Below are positions 33,654 to 42,377 of a DNA stretch of 51,960 nucleotides, piece after piece. Numbering within the stretch: position 1 is the stretch's first letter; each line of letters opens with the position of its first letter. The notes under the pieces are model-generated. The model saw only the letters and a program-made list of their open reading frames with translations, was not told where the DNA came from and ran no database searches. Source of the stretch: CAYONQ01 sp964405375 (lineage in GTDB: Bacteria; Planctomycetota; Phycisphaerae; Sedimentisphaerales; Anaerobacaceae); contig CAYONQ010000007.1 in assembly GCA_964405375.1 (NCBI GenBank), positions 1 through 51,960 on the forward strand, in the 5' to 3' direction. The position numbers and the translations under genes are program-made.

Positions 33654-34928
33654 TTACTGCTCTTGTTCGGATTTAGGTTTTATCGTCGGGTCTCTGTTTA
33701 AAAGGATTCTGATTTCTGTGCCTTTGGTACCTTTTGTAGGTTGAATAACCATCTTTTCATCCACATTGTCAAGGACGTGCTCTATCGCATCCTGGTAGAT
33801 TTTCTGAACGACGAGTTTGGGGCGTTTGCGGTATTCAGGCAGTAACTTTTGCAGATACTCGGCGTTGGCACTGGCGGTTTCCACGACCTTCGTTCGGTAG
33901 GCGCGGGCCTGAGCGATTTTCTCCTGCGCCTGCCCGGCCAACTGGGACCACAGCAGTTCTTTTTCCTGTTCACTGACAGTTTCATCTTTAATAGCGACAA
34001 AAATTTTGGCGGCGACGGGCCCGGCTGTCTCGTTAAGGGTGTTCTCGGCGTAACCTTTGGCCTCACTGACGGCCTTTTGACTTTCCTGGCTTGCCCTAAT
34101 CGAGGCCAGGAACGCATAATCAACCTGCCGGGGCCACGTTATGTCGGTTAGTTGGACAGAAACGACCTTCACGCCGCTGTCTATTTCGTCGAGCTTTTCC
34201 TGCAGCAGTTTCTTAACGTGTCGTGGGATTTTGGCCTGGCTGGAAATGGCCTCGTCAATGGTATAGTTGACCATCGCAGTTACAACTGCATCTTCAATCA
34301 GATTTTTCAGCAGGGCTCTTACACCCTGCGGTATGACATCAGCGTAATTCTGGCCTGCCTGCAGCCCTGCCATATCTATGTGGACGTTTTGAAAGAACCG
34401 CTCAGGGTCGTCAATCTGATAGGTTAGCTGCCACTTGCAGTGTGCGATGTTATAGTCGCTGCCGGTCGAGCCGGCGGTAGTTCGGCTTTGTCTCTCGCCG
34501 CGCGTAATGCAATAGCCGTCGCGTATAGGGTCCAGCTTTGGCCCTATACGGGGCTTCGTTCTCGGGCCTTTGGGAAGTAACTCCGACGGTCTCTGGTAAT
34601 ACCAGAATGAGTTGACGGGCAGGTTCACTTTTTTGGCTACGGGAATCTTTACAATCTCGTCTATCGGATAAGGGAACACCCAGTGCAGCCCGGGCCCGAG
34701 CAGCCGGTCTTCACCCACGCCGCGAATCTTTCCAAATCGCAAAACCAGCGCCTGCTCATCGGAGCCGACCGTCTCGAAGCCCGACACCAGAAAAAGACCG
34801 ACCAGCACTATCATTATAATCTTCAGGACAATAAAGCTGATTCTCAACGCCTCATAGAGCGACTTGCCGGCGGCATCGAGCTCGGTATCGTATTGTGTAT
34901 CCCTGTTTTCGTGATTTTGTTCTGCCAT
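33654..34928 (-). CDS. hflK: SPFH (HflK-like) membrane protein
   Basis: 424 residues. A cytoplasmic N-terminus, one membrane span (VLKIIMIVLVGLFLVSGF, about 36-53), then the SPFH/band 7 domain (EQALVLRFGKIRG, GPGLHWVFPYPID, VVSVQLTDITWP) and a long coiled coil (SQESQKAVSEAKGYAENTL...). Such proteins form ring- or cage-like assemblies around the protease FtsH. The third gene of the SPFH set, 54 nt after the HflC-like gene. Best match in layout to HflK. The C-terminus is charged, ending KPKSEQEQ. Confidence 0.85.
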   Translation of the reverse strand: MAEQNHENRDTQYDTELDAAGKSLYEALRISFIVLKIIMIVLVGLFLVSGFETVGSDEQALVLRFGKIRGVGEDRLLGPGLHWVFPYPIDEIVKIPVAKKVNLPVNSFWYYQRPSELLPKGPRTKPRIGPKLDPIRDGYCITRGERQSRTTAGSTGSDYNIAHCKWQLTYQIDDPERFFQNVHIDMAGLQAGQNYADVIPQGVRALLKNLIEDAVVTAMVNYTIDEAISSQAKIPRHVKKLLQEKLDEIDSGVKVVSVQLTDITWPRQVDYAFLASIRASQESQKAVSEAKGYAENTLNETAGPVAAKIFVAIKDETVSEQEKELLWSQLAGQAQEKIAQARAYRTKVVETASANAEYLQKLLPEYRKRPKLVVQKIYQDAIEHVLDNVDEKMVIQPTKGTKGTEIRILLNRDPTIKPKSEQEQ

Positions 34929-34982
34929 CTTATCCTATCTGTCCAAACCGCACTGTGTATTGCGTTGCTCGCTGGGTCTTTA

Positions 34983-35876
34983 TTACTTTTTCGGTTCGAG
35001 ATTTGGCATCTCCCTTAACAGCTTGAACGGCTCGGTGTCCGTGCTTAAAACGACGGTTGACCTTTTCTCCAATATCTTTTTTAGTGCCTCGATGTCCCGC
35101 AGGAATATCGCAAGCTCGGGGTCTTCTTCCAGCATCTTATAATATTTCGCAGCTTCGGCGTCACCGGTGCCCCGTATCGCCTTCGCCCTTGCCTCGGCGG
35201 CGGCTAACAGCTCCGTTTTCTTCGAGTCGGCGTCGGTTTTTATCCTGGTCGCCTCGGCGTTTCCCTCGGCGATAGTGGCCTCGGTCCTGCGGTTTCTTTC
35301 AGCCCTCATTCGTCCGAAGACATCTTCGCTGACGTCTTCACTGATTTTGAGCTGCTTTATTCCGAGCGTCTTGATTTCAATGCCGTAGTCGTCTCTGACG
35401 GCCTGTTTGAGGTCAACGAGCATTTCCCGCTGGATTTCTTCAAATTTTATTCTTTCGGGGTCGTTGTTTACGAATTCGGAAAAAGAATACCCGCCGATTA
35501 CCTTGTTCTGTGTGTCGCTAATCTGGCTAAGCAGCTTGCTTTCGGCCTCTTTGACGGTTCCAACGGCATTGAAGAACTGCAGCGGCTCGGCAATCTTCCA
35601 GACCACGTAAGTGTTTACGATAATCGGTATGGCCCCTTTTGTTGTTGTCTCGCCGATATCGGCCTCCAGGACCCGCATCCTGGAATCAAATTTATAGGTC
35701 TGTTCAATCGGAGCCGGCCACTTAAAATACCAGCCCGGCTCGGTGATTTCACGGCTGGGCCTGCCAAAGGTTGTTACCAGGGCCGACTCTATCTCTCTGA
35801 CCTGAAACGAGACAAGATACAGAGCCAGAACCGCAAGTGTCAATACGATAAAGATTGTAATAGCTACGTTTTTCAT
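34983..35876 (-). CDS. hflC: SPFH (HflC-like) membrane protein
   Basis: 297 residues, the size of HflC. One N-terminal span (ITIFIVLTLAVLALYLVSF), then the SPFH domain with ESALVTTFGRPSREITEPGWYFKWP and KAVRD-type helices, and a coiled coil EATIAEGNAEATRIKTDADSKKTELLAAAEARAKAI. Its start overlaps the stop of the multi-span SPFH gene (ATGA, 35873-35876), so the two are translationally coupled. Partner of HflK in FtsH regulation by family knowledge. Confidence 0.9.
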   Translation of the reverse strand: MKNVAITIFIVLTLAVLALYLVSFQVREIESALVTTFGRPSREITEPGWYFKWPAPIEQTYKFDSRMRVLEADIGETTTKGAIPIIVNTYVVWKIAEPLQFFNAVGTVKEAESKLLSQISDTQNKVIGGYSFSEFVNNDPERIKFEEIQREMLVDLKQAVRDDYGIEIKTLGIKQLKISEDVSEDVFGRMRAERNRRTEATIAEGNAEATRIKTDADSKKTELLAAAEARAKAIRGTGDAEAAKYYKMLEEDPELAIFLRDIEALKKILEKRSTVVLSTDTEPFKLLREMPNLEPKK

Positions 35877-37930
35877 TTTTCGTTAGTCTCCTCAAGACTG
35901 CTTAATTCGTATAAGCTCGGCGTTAGTTTCTCCTGAAGGTCGACTATAAAGACCTGCGTGTCGTCGGTATCGGCGGCGACGACAATTTTTCGTATCCTGT
36001 CGAGTGCCTCTTCGAGAACCGCTAATCTTTGCTGGCGTTTGTAAATCTCTTTAGCGGCCCTGTATGCCTTAAGCTGGTCGGCAAAGCGCTGTCCCGTAGC
36101 ATAAGCAAGCGTGGCCTTTTCAAAGGCATAGCTTTGTGACTGCCGCAGTGTGCTGAAGATGTCACCGCTGGCACGGGCGAAGGCAGCATCCAAATCTTTT
36201 CCCGTTTTTTCGACTTCTTCAGGCAGGTTTTTCTCCCTGGCCTGTTGATATTGGGCCGCAAGCCGGTAGAGCTTGTCGGCATCTTCTACGGAACCGGCCA
36301 GGGCGCTTAAGGTCCTGTTACGCTGGGCGTGGGCGCCGAGGATAAACGCCTGTTTTTTCTGAACCGCCCCGACAACTTTTTGATAATCCGCTGCTACCTC
36401 GGGCGGAGGATGGATGCCCTGCAAACCGAGGAACACGATTTCAACACCCAGACCCTCATCGTCGGCGGCCTTTTGAATCCTGTCGGTTAAAATCCGCTTG
36501 GCCTGCGCCCGCCCGGCTCCGAGCAAGCTATGCTCAATGTCGGTTTCGGTATCGACCTCAATCGTAGCGCTTGCTGCAAACTCCGTAAGCTCACGATAAC
36601 AGATGGATTCGAGAAGGGCTTTTGGGTCGTTATGTTTATAAAGAAAAGAGAACAAATCCTTTACCCTGTACTGAACGGGCACGGCGGCCATGACGAGACT
36701 TACCGGCACCGCTCCGATGCCGGTAAGGCGGGATTCACTGGCAACGAGCAGATTGTATTCCTCGGCATAATGCTTCTTTCCCCACAGTCGGGGCTTACGC
36801 TGCGCATATCCCGTCCTCGGGTCGATTTCAGGCACAAAGCCGATACTAATTTCTGAAACTTTTTTCGTAGGGTATTTGTAGGCGATATCGACTGGCCAGG
36901 GCCATTTGAAGCTCAACCCGGGCCCGGCAAGCCGAACCTCGCCGGCATCGTTTACGGGATTGCCGAGATGCTCTATTATCGCCTCTTCGTTGGGTTTTAC
37001 CACAACGATACAGCTCAATAAATACAGAACAACGGCGGCAAAAAGAATCAGGGGCACAATCGCCTTTTCAAGAAGCCGGTAGAACCAGGTCTGAGAGACC
37101 TTAAAGCCGAACTGATAGTCAATCGCCCCCGCGGCGGTGCGGAATATCCCGCCCGGCTCATTTATGACCCCCAGCAGTCTGCTGTCAAATGCGCTTCGGC
37201 TGTACTGGTCTTTCAGCCGCGGCCGGTATATGTCCAGAACGATATTGAGTGCGGTCTCCACGCCGAGGACAATAAGCAAAATCGGAATTACCCAGTCGAT
37301 TACATTTACCACGACGAGAATCTTAAACTGCGACAGCGCCAGCCCGACAGCTAATACAAAGCACAGAAGTGCCACGCCCAGCAGCCCGCTGCCGCCGGCC
37401 CTTAACGGCTTCCATTGTTGCTGGGCCGACATACCGGTAGCGTATCGGGAGATTAAGAAGCTGACGAAAGCAACGGCCATCATAGAAATCGCGCAAATCA
37501 AGGGCTGCTTACCCTCACCCTCGGCGACGATAGAGATGTTTTTTAATAAATAGAACCCGACGCCTGCCTGATAAGCGGCTATAGCCGCCGAGAATACGGG
37601 CAGAAACCATTTTTCGAATATGTGTTGGCGGCGTTGAGCAGCGGCGAACAAGCCGGCGCGCTCACCTTCGGCTTGAAAGATTGTGGCTGCCTGCTTATCC
37701 TTGGCCAACTGGCTCATATCGAGTTTTTCCTGCTCGGCCAGTCGACGGGTATGAAACTGCAGACACAAGACGAACCAAATCAGCCCTGTTGAGCCCAGCA
37801 GCCAGCTAACCGCATAGACAGCAAAGAAGCCGCTCCATCGGCCTACAAAAAAGGCGATGCCGAAAAAGATTATGCCCAAAACCAGCGACACGACAGCTAC
37901 GGATTCAGCACGCTTCGATGATATTGTCAT
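35873..37930 (-). CDS. Multi-span SPFH protein (685 aa)
   Basis: An unusual SPFH protein. The N-terminal half holds about seven hydrophobic segments, for example VVSLVLGIIFFGIAFFVG, YAVSWLLGSTGLIWFVLCL, SGLLGVALLCFVLAVGLAL, IDWVIPILLIVLGVETAL, and the last, AIVPLILFAAVVLYLLSCI. The C-terminal half has the SPFH domain (NEEAIIEHLGNPVND, LAGPGLSFKWPWPVDI) and a long coiled coil (QKKQAFILGAHAQRNRT...). It is the first gene of the SPFH trio. Known bacterial HflK/HflC have one span only. Function likely in the same membrane assembly; this is inference. Confidence 0.85.
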   Translation of the reverse strand: MTISSKRAESVAVVSLVLGIIFFGIAFFVGRWSGFFAVYAVSWLLGSTGLIWFVLCLQFHTRRLAEQEKLDMSQLAKDKQAATIFQAEGERAGLFAAAQRRQHIFEKWFLPVFSAAIAAYQAGVGFYLLKNISIVAEGEGKQPLICAISMMAVAFVSFLISRYATGMSAQQQWKPLRAGGSGLLGVALLCFVLAVGLALSQFKILVVVNVIDWVIPILLIVLGVETALNIVLDIYRPRLKDQYSRSAFDSRLLGVINEPGGIFRTAAGAIDYQFGFKVSQTWFYRLLEKAIVPLILFAAVVLYLLSCIVVVKPNEEAIIEHLGNPVNDAGEVRLAGPGLSFKWPWPVDIAYKYPTKKVSEISIGFVPEIDPRTGYAQRKPRLWGKKHYAEEYNLLVASESRLTGIGAVPVSLVMAAVPVQYRVKDLFSFLYKHNDPKALLESICYRELTEFAASATIEVDTETDIEHSLLGAGRAQAKRILTDRIQKAADDEGLGVEIVFLGLQGIHPPPEVAADYQKVVGAVQKKQAFILGAHAQRNRTLSALAGSVEDADKLYRLAAQYQQAREKNLPEEVEKTGKDLDAAFARASGDIFSTLRQSQSYAFEKATLAYATGQRFADQLKAYRAAKEIYKRQQRLAVLEEALDRIRKIVVAADTDDTQVFIVDLQEKLTPSLYELSSLEETNEK

Positions 37931-38101
37931 TTTTTATTCCCTGCTCTGTCATCCGAACAAGAAAACACAGCCAACCGTATTTATTCACAATATACGTATA
38001 AACTCTTTACAACAAGTTCGAAGTTGTGCAATATAACGGTATGAGCGTGATGCGTCAAGCACAACGCATACTGCCCAATAGAAAATATGAAATAACGAGC
38101 A
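37931..38101. promoter_or_regulatory. Divergent promoter region
   Basis: 171 bp between the SPFH operon and the ABC-2 permease gene, AT-rich. On the plus strand TTTACA (38006-38011) with CAATAT 17 nt later is a weak promoter candidate for the permease. The minus-strand promoter cannot be placed with confidence. Confidence 0.35.
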
Positions 38102-39064
38102 ATGCACAAGTTATTTACATTAGCTAAAAATACCTTCATAGAGACCCTGAGACAGCCGGTCTATGCCGTAATAATTATTGCCGCTCTGCTTTTATTGTTT
38201 ATAAGCCCGTCCCTGACGATGTACACAATGAGCGACGACAATAAGTTCCTTCGTGAAGTGGGTTTATCTACGCTTTTTCTGGCCAGCTTGTTCATAGCAA
38301 TTTTCTCCGCATCCGGCGCTGTGGCCGAGGAAATAGAGAATAAAACCATAACCACCGTCCTCAGTAAGCCGGTCCAACGTCCTATATTCATTATTGCGAA
38401 GTTCATCGGCGTGGCCGCAGCGGTAACTTTGGCACACTATATCTGCACTGTTGCGCTGCTGATGGCAATCAGACACGGCGTCCTCGTAACGGTCAGCGAT
38501 ACGCACGACTGGACGGTCATAAGCACCGCAGCGGTCATAGTAGCCGCGACATTCTTGCTTAGCGCCTTTTTCAATTATGCCTATGACTGGAGGTTCTCCT
38601 CAACAGCAGTTGTGTTGACCGGCATATTCGCTACGTTGGGCATAGTGTTCTTGACTTTTATCGACCGCAACTGGCGTTTTAACCCGGCCAATAACGGTAT
38701 AAACGCACTTGATGTCTATGGGTCGGTATTGTTGCTTTTGGCTGCAATTATAATTGTGGCACTGGCGGTGGCGCTTTCGACAAGGTTCAATATAATGGTA
38801 ACGCTGTCGGCCTGTGTCGGGATTTTTTTGTTGGGGCTTGTAAGCGACTACACGTTCGGCAGATTCGCCCAGACGCAGTTGTGGGCTAAAATCTGCTGGT
38901 TTCTGCTGCCGAACTTACAAATCTTCTGGATAAGCGATGCGATTTACGAAGAAAGTGCCGTGCCGGTAAAATACATCGTAATAAGCGCCACTTATGCCGT
39001 TTGCTACACAACAGCCATATTAGCATTGGCCGTTGCGCTTTTCCAGAGAAGACAGGTAGGATAA
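38102..39064 (+). CDS. ABC-2 type permease (320 aa)
   Basis: Six membrane spans, including YAVIIIAALLLLFISPSL near the N-terminus, LFLASLFIAIFSASGAVAEEIENKTI, STAAVIVAATFLLSAFF, VVLTGIFATLGIVFLTFI, LLLLAAIIIVALAVAL and the final VCYTTAILALAVALFQRR. The VAEEIENKTITTVLSKPVQR loop is characteristic of ABC-2 permeases; the same feature, LTSDLEQRQIYTVLTKPVRR, occurs in the permease at 29 kb, so they are paralogs. No ATPase gene is adjacent, so its partner is encoded elsewhere or shared with the 30 kb ATPase. Cargo unknown. Confidence 0.82.
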   Translation: MHKLFTLAKNTFIETLRQPVYAVIIIAALLLLFISPSLTMYTMSDDNKFLREVGLSTLFLASLFIAIFSASGAVAEEIENKTITTVLSKPVQRPIFIIAKFIGVAAAVTLAHYICTVALLMAIRHGVLVTVSDTHDWTVISTAAVIVAATFLLSAFFNYAYDWRFSSTAVVLTGIFATLGIVFLTFIDRNWRFNPANNGINALDVYGSVLLLLAAIIIVALAVALSTRFNIMVTLSACVGIFLLGLVSDYTFGRFAQTQLWAKICWFLLPNLQIFWISDAIYEESAVPVKYIVISATYAVCYTTAILALAVALFQRRQVG

Positions 39065-39127
39065 CTCGTGGCTCGTCGCTCGTGATTCGTGGTTCGATTC
39101 ACGATTCACGCTTCACGAGATACGATT
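39065..39127. repeat. Heptad array 7 (CTCGTGG / CACGATT families)
   Basis: Nine 7-mers in exact phase: CTCGTGG, CTCGTCG, CTCGTGA, TTCGTGG, TTCGATT, CACGATT, CACGCTT, CACGAGA, TACGATT. It begins right after the permease stop and covers the last codons of the GNAT gene. Confidence 0.9.
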
Positions 39128-39570
39128 TTTATGACTGCTATTTCATCGCAGTGTTGCTGTTTTGGACATCGGGCGCAGTCACTCCAGACCTTCATCGGAA
39201 GTGACTCTTTTTCGATTATCTCAAAGCCCAGTTTTTCAAAGAAGTCCGGCGTCAATGTAAGCGCAAAGACCTTTGCAATGCCGAGCTGATGCGCCTGCTC
39301 GACGGCTGCCGCCGCCAGGGCCTTGCCGATGCCCTTATCCGTGTTCGTCTCGTCAACCGCCAATGATTTTATCTCCGCAAGGTCCGACCAGACTATTTCT
39401 AATGCACAGCAGCCGACCACATTGCCGTCGGCCTCGGCAATGGTAAACGCCTGCAGGTTCTTATAAATATCAGCCGTTGAGCGAAACAGCATCCTGTCCC
39501 GCTCGGCGTAAGAGTTAATCAGGGAATAAACGGCCTTGACATCAGTAACTTTGGCGCTTCGAACTTTCAT
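39106..39570 (-). CDS. GNAT-family N-acetyltransferase
   Basis: 154 residues from ATG 39570. An upstream frame to 39672 is only read-through of repeat words (YTLSAKRYTLL). The acetyl-CoA loop is visible as TDKGIGKALAAAAVEQA (about 81-97), preceded by AEIKSLAVDE. The segment AERDRMLFRS and the end FFEKLGFEIIEKESLPMKVWSDC with two more cysteines (ARCPKQQHC) resemble the ArgA-type acetyltransferase domain for arginine synthesis. Substrate not proven. The C-terminal VSREA is encoded by heptad array 7. Confidence 0.82.
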   Translation of the reverse strand: MKVRSAKVTDVKAVYSLINSYAERDRMLFRSTADIYKNLQAFTIAEADGNVVGCCALEIVWSDLAEIKSLAVDETNTDKGIGKALAAAAVEQAHQLGIAKVFALTLTPDFFEKLGFEIIEKESLPMKVWSDCARCPKQQHCDEIAVIKIVSREA

Positions 39571-39573
39571 AAA

Positions 39574-39608
39574 TAATAGCGTATAGCGTTTAGCGGACAG
39601 CGTATAGA
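39574..39608. repeat. Heptad array 8 (GTATAGC family)
   Basis: TAATAGC, GTATAGC, GTTTAGC, GGACAGC, GTATAGA in exact phase, starting 3 nt upstream of the GNAT start. Confidence 0.8.
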
Positions 39609-39756
39609 AAAAAATGAAAAAAGAGAAAAATTTAGACGGTGATTGACACGAATTTTTTGCTGCGGAGCACACATAGCCGGACGGGAAAGTTCCGATGCGC
39701 AGCCGACGAAAGCTAAAGAACTAAAGAATGCTCGGCCCGATTATACCTTTTATTTT

Positions 39757-40302
39757 TTACTGAAAGTCGAACAGGGACTGGGTCTTAATCATCGTCACCT
39801 GCTCCGGATAGGCCGAGAACGTGTGGATGTGCAGCTCCTTTTGTCTTGCCTCGAAGTCGATATAGCAGAACGGCTGCAGGCCGCCGATTTCCAGCGCTGG
39901 GAATTTGATGAACACGCCGCGATTGCGGGCGAACCGCTCAAGGTCGATGTGGCTTTGCCGATACAGATTGGGACTCATCCGCTCGACCTGAAAATCGGTC
40001 ATATAATTTACCCCCCGGCTCAAGGTGCACTTATGAGACCGCGGGCCGCGGAACTGAAATCGCTCAATCAAACCACGCTGCGGCAGCGGTTGACTCGGCG
40101 TGCTTACAACCTCGCTGAGGCACACATCGCCCGCAAACACACTGATAACATGAGTGCAGCCCGTAACCCAGATAAGCGCCTCGTACTTTTCGGTTTTCAA
40201 CTGCCGCTTGGCGTAAATCTGAAAAAGCTCCGGATGCAGAGGTCTTTGGAAGAGACTGAATACCAGTTCCTCAACAGCTACATTGATTTGCGGTGATTCC
40301 AT
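39757..40302 (-). CDS. DUF2617 family protein
   Basis: 181 residues from ATG 40302. The motif ELVFSLFQRPLHPELFQIYAKRQL, WVTGCTHVISVFAG, SLSEVV-like LSEVVSTPSQPLP, FQFRGPRSHKC, FQVERMSPNLYR and the ending TMIKTQSLFDF match my recollection of the DUF2617 family of Planctomycetota and relatives. No catalytic site is evident. A long plus-strand frame (39643-40296) overlaps it entirely but shows no family pattern. A clear promoter lies upstream. Confidence 0.82.
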   Translation of the reverse strand: MESPQINVAVEELVFSLFQRPLHPELFQIYAKRQLKTEKYEALIWVTGCTHVISVFAGDVCLSEVVSTPSQPLPQRGLIERFQFRGPRSHKCTLSRGVNYMTDFQVERMSPNLYRQSHIDLERFARNRGVFIKFPALEIGGLQPFCYIDFEARQKELHIHTFSAYPEQVTMIKTQSLFDFQ

Positions 40303-40348
40303 AATCTCAACGCCTATGAACAAAACCCAAACTACTCATTTCGGTATT

Positions 40349-40378
40349 ATTATACACCAAATGCTGCGCATTTTTCAA
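40349..40378 (-). promoter_or_regulatory. Sigma70-type promoter of the DUF2617 gene
   Basis: On the minus strand TTGAAA (40378-40373), 18-nt spacer, TATAAT (40354-40349), continuing as TATAATAATACCG, identical to the small-peptide promoter at 8.44 kb. Confidence 0.65.
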
Positions 40379-40513
40379 GTGTAATATCAGTACTGATAAG
40401 GCGGGTTCCGGTACTTATAGGACGATTATTTTGCAAGCTCCGCCGACTAAAAGACTAATAGCGGTGAAGTTTTTTGAAAAAAATCGAAAAATATCTCTTC
40501 AGCCGTAAAATTT

Positions 40514-41452
40514 TTACTGCTGGAAAAAAACGGCGTTGATGAAAACCGCAATAGTGTCGTAAAAGGCATGAGTGCCGGCCGTAACTGCGAAGCCACGAAC
40601 CGCAAAAAGAACCGCAAAATAAACGCCTGCGATTGTCCGAAAGCTGAACTGTGCCCAGCTAAACGAGCCGTTCGACACGAACCGGCCGTCCATATATATT
40701 ATATGATGATGTGCGCTAAACAACGCCGCCGAGACGAGAACTGAAAGTATAATAGATTTCTTTCGGCTGAGCCGCAGAACGTCCTGGAACAGCAGCATCA
40801 AAACGCATATCAAAATCAGCCGAAACACGAGCTCTTCATAAATCCCCGCACCGATACCTGTAACAATATCAGCAAGCACTCTTATCACCGGCCTGCCGTC
40901 GCTGTTGTGTTCTGTAACTGCCGAGCAGTTCAACACCGCCTTATCACGTTGTGCATCGAGAACCTCGAATCTCGAATCACGCGCTGAGTACGAAGCGTGG
41001 CGAAATCGTATCCCACTGTCTGCAAACTGGCTGGTGCTGTCCTGTTGCCGGGTGGAGCTGCTCAAAAACAGACTCAATACAATCAGCGGCACCGCAAGAA
41101 GAAGGCACTCGATGGCCATAGGCCAGATGTCACCGAGCCGGAAACGCCACTGTTTGCGCGACGCCACCTGCAGCGACAGCAAAATAATCACGACCGCAAG
41201 GGCAGGCGCCGCCCACGCTAACTTGCTGCCGAAGCCCAGATACTCAAGCAGGTTCTGAAGCCACACGAACGCCACCACCCTGACCTGAGACTGGTTCAGC
41301 ACATCCGTATTTATCAGAATCGTCCCAAGCTCATAAAAAATAATAAACGGCAGAAGAAAAACTATACCGTAAATCGGTCGGCTCGTCCGTTCGAGGTAAG
41401 AATCCTGTACAAAGTTGAGCAGTTGGCTTGTGCTGTGCCTGTCTTTATCCAT
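40514..41452 (-). CDS. CPBP-family intramembrane metalloprotease
   Basis: 312 residues with about eight membrane spans. The CPBP (CAAX protease / bacteriocin-processing) motifs are present: EE-x3-R in IYEELVFRLI, then FSAHHHI with the metal-binding histidines, and a final HAFYD. The N-terminus carries a short cytoplasmic segment; a lumenal/periplasmic part (about 130-195) has no other domain. Substrate unknown. Divergent from the glycosylase gene. Confidence 0.85.
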   Translation of the reverse strand: MDKDRHSTSQLLNFVQDSYLERTSRPIYGIVFLLPFIIFYELGTILINTDVLNQSQVRVVAFVWLQNLLEYLGFGSKLAWAAPALAVVIILLSLQVASRKQWRFRLGDIWPMAIECLLLAVPLIVLSLFLSSSTRQQDSTSQFADSGIRFRHASYSARDSRFEVLDAQRDKAVLNCSAVTEHNSDGRPVIRVLADIVTGIGAGIYEELVFRLILICVLMLLFQDVLRLSRKKSIILSVLVSAALFSAHHHIIYMDGRFVSNGSFSWAQFSFRTIAGVYFAVLFAVRGFAVTAGTHAFYDTIAVFINAVFFQQ

Positions 41453-41592
41453 CCTGCCGGCCTTAATTTTTCCCTTGTAACTTTTCTCGTTTACTTTTTT
41501 AATCTTTGCAGAGTTTACTGCAGCCGGGCTGAATTTACAATAGCGGCCTGCGATTAAAAATAACCCGTCAGTTTGGAACAGGAACCGACAGG
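41453..41592. promoter_or_regulatory. Divergent spacer between CPBP protease and glycosylase genes
   Basis: 140 bp, AT-rich. On the plus strand TTTACT with TACAAT 16 nt later, within about 41513-41541, is a candidate promoter for the glycosylase gene. Confidence 0.3.
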
Positions 41593-42258
41593 ATGATAAG
41601 CGAACAATTGACCGAGATTTATCGATTGCTTTTCGACCGGCTCGGCCCTCAGCACTGGTGGCCGGGCCAGAGTCAATTTGAGATAATCACAGGGGCAATA
41701 CTGACACAGAATACAAGCTGGCCGAATGTCGAAAAGGCAATCACCAATCTCAAAGCCGCCGACCTTTTGACCCCCGAAAAACTTTATCGTCTGGATACTG
41801 CCGCGCTCGCCGAGTTCATTCGGCCGGCCGGCTACTTCAATATAAAGGCAAAGCGTCTGAAGAATTTTCTGAACTGGCTGTTCGATAACTACGACGGCCG
41901 GCTGACGAATCTGGAAAACGTCGGCACAGGACAGTTGAGGGCTGAGCTTTTAGCAATAAAGGGTATCGGCCCGGAGACCGCCGACTCGATCTTGCTTTAC
42001 GCCTTTAACAGGCCGGTCTTTGTGGTTGACGCCTACACCGCTCGAATCGCTACACGGCATTACCTTATTGAGCCGGGCGCCGACTACGAGCAGTTACGCC
42101 AATTATTTCAGTTCAACCTGCCGCCGCAGCCCCAACTGTTTAATGAGTACCACGCATTACTGGTAAGGGTCGGCAAAAACTGGTGCAGGCCGAAGGCCAG
42201 ATGCGCCGATTGTCCGCTGAATAAGCTTCCCCACAACCCCAACCCCGAATACTTATAA
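41593..42258 (+). CDS. Endonuclease III-like HhH-GPD DNA glycosylase
   Basis: 221 residues. Removes damaged bases, possibly alkylated purines. The helix-hairpin-helix LLAIKGIGPETADSILLYA and catalytic aspartate in VVDAYTARI are present. The lysine of bifunctional EndoIII (GVGRKTA) is replaced by glutamate (GIGPETA), which fits a monofunctional MagIII-like enzyme. The Fe-S loop shows WCRPKARCADC (three cysteines), but the usual fourth cysteine is not seen before the C-terminus, so the cluster may be incomplete. AGGA 8 nt before ATG. Confidence 0.86.
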   Translation: MISEQLTEIYRLLFDRLGPQHWWPGQSQFEIITGAILTQNTSWPNVEKAITNLKAADLLTPEKLYRLDTAALAEFIRPAGYFNIKAKRLKNFLNWLFDNYDGRLTNLENVGTGQLRAELLAIKGIGPETADSILLYAFNRPVFVVDAYTARIATRHYLIEPGADYEQLRQLFQFNLPPQPQLFNEYHALLVRVGKNWCRPKARCADCPLNKLPHNPNPEYL

Positions 42259-42282
42259 ACCTCCACGTTCTCGTCGTTGCCG

Positions 42283-42338
42283 CTTCTTTTCATTTCGACA
42301 TTCCTTGTTCGACATTCGTTATTCGATATTCTCTCGCC
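42283..42338. repeat. Heptad array 9 (GACATTC family)
   Basis: CTTCTTT, TCATTTC, GACATTC, CTTGTTC, GACATTC, GTTATTC, GATATTC, TCTCGCC in exact phase, between two convergent genes. The same word family flanks the S23-type gene at 47.5-48.0 kb. Confidence 0.85.
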
Positions 42339-42377
42339 ATTACGAGGCAATCTCTTAGTCTCCAGCCGGCTTAAATA

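Noticed and set aside
39571..39672. N-terminal extension of the GNAT protein
   Set aside because: Most of it is translated heptad repeat; the domain begins at ATG 39570.
39643..40296. Long plus-strand frame of 217 codons
   Set aside because: Fully antisense to the DUF2617-like gene, whose motifs, promoter and start make it the real gene; the plus frame has no family pattern.
42283..42338. CRISPR-like array
   Set aside because: The period is 7 nt with drifting units; there are no 20-40 nt repeats with unique spacers here or anywhere in the window, and no cas genes.
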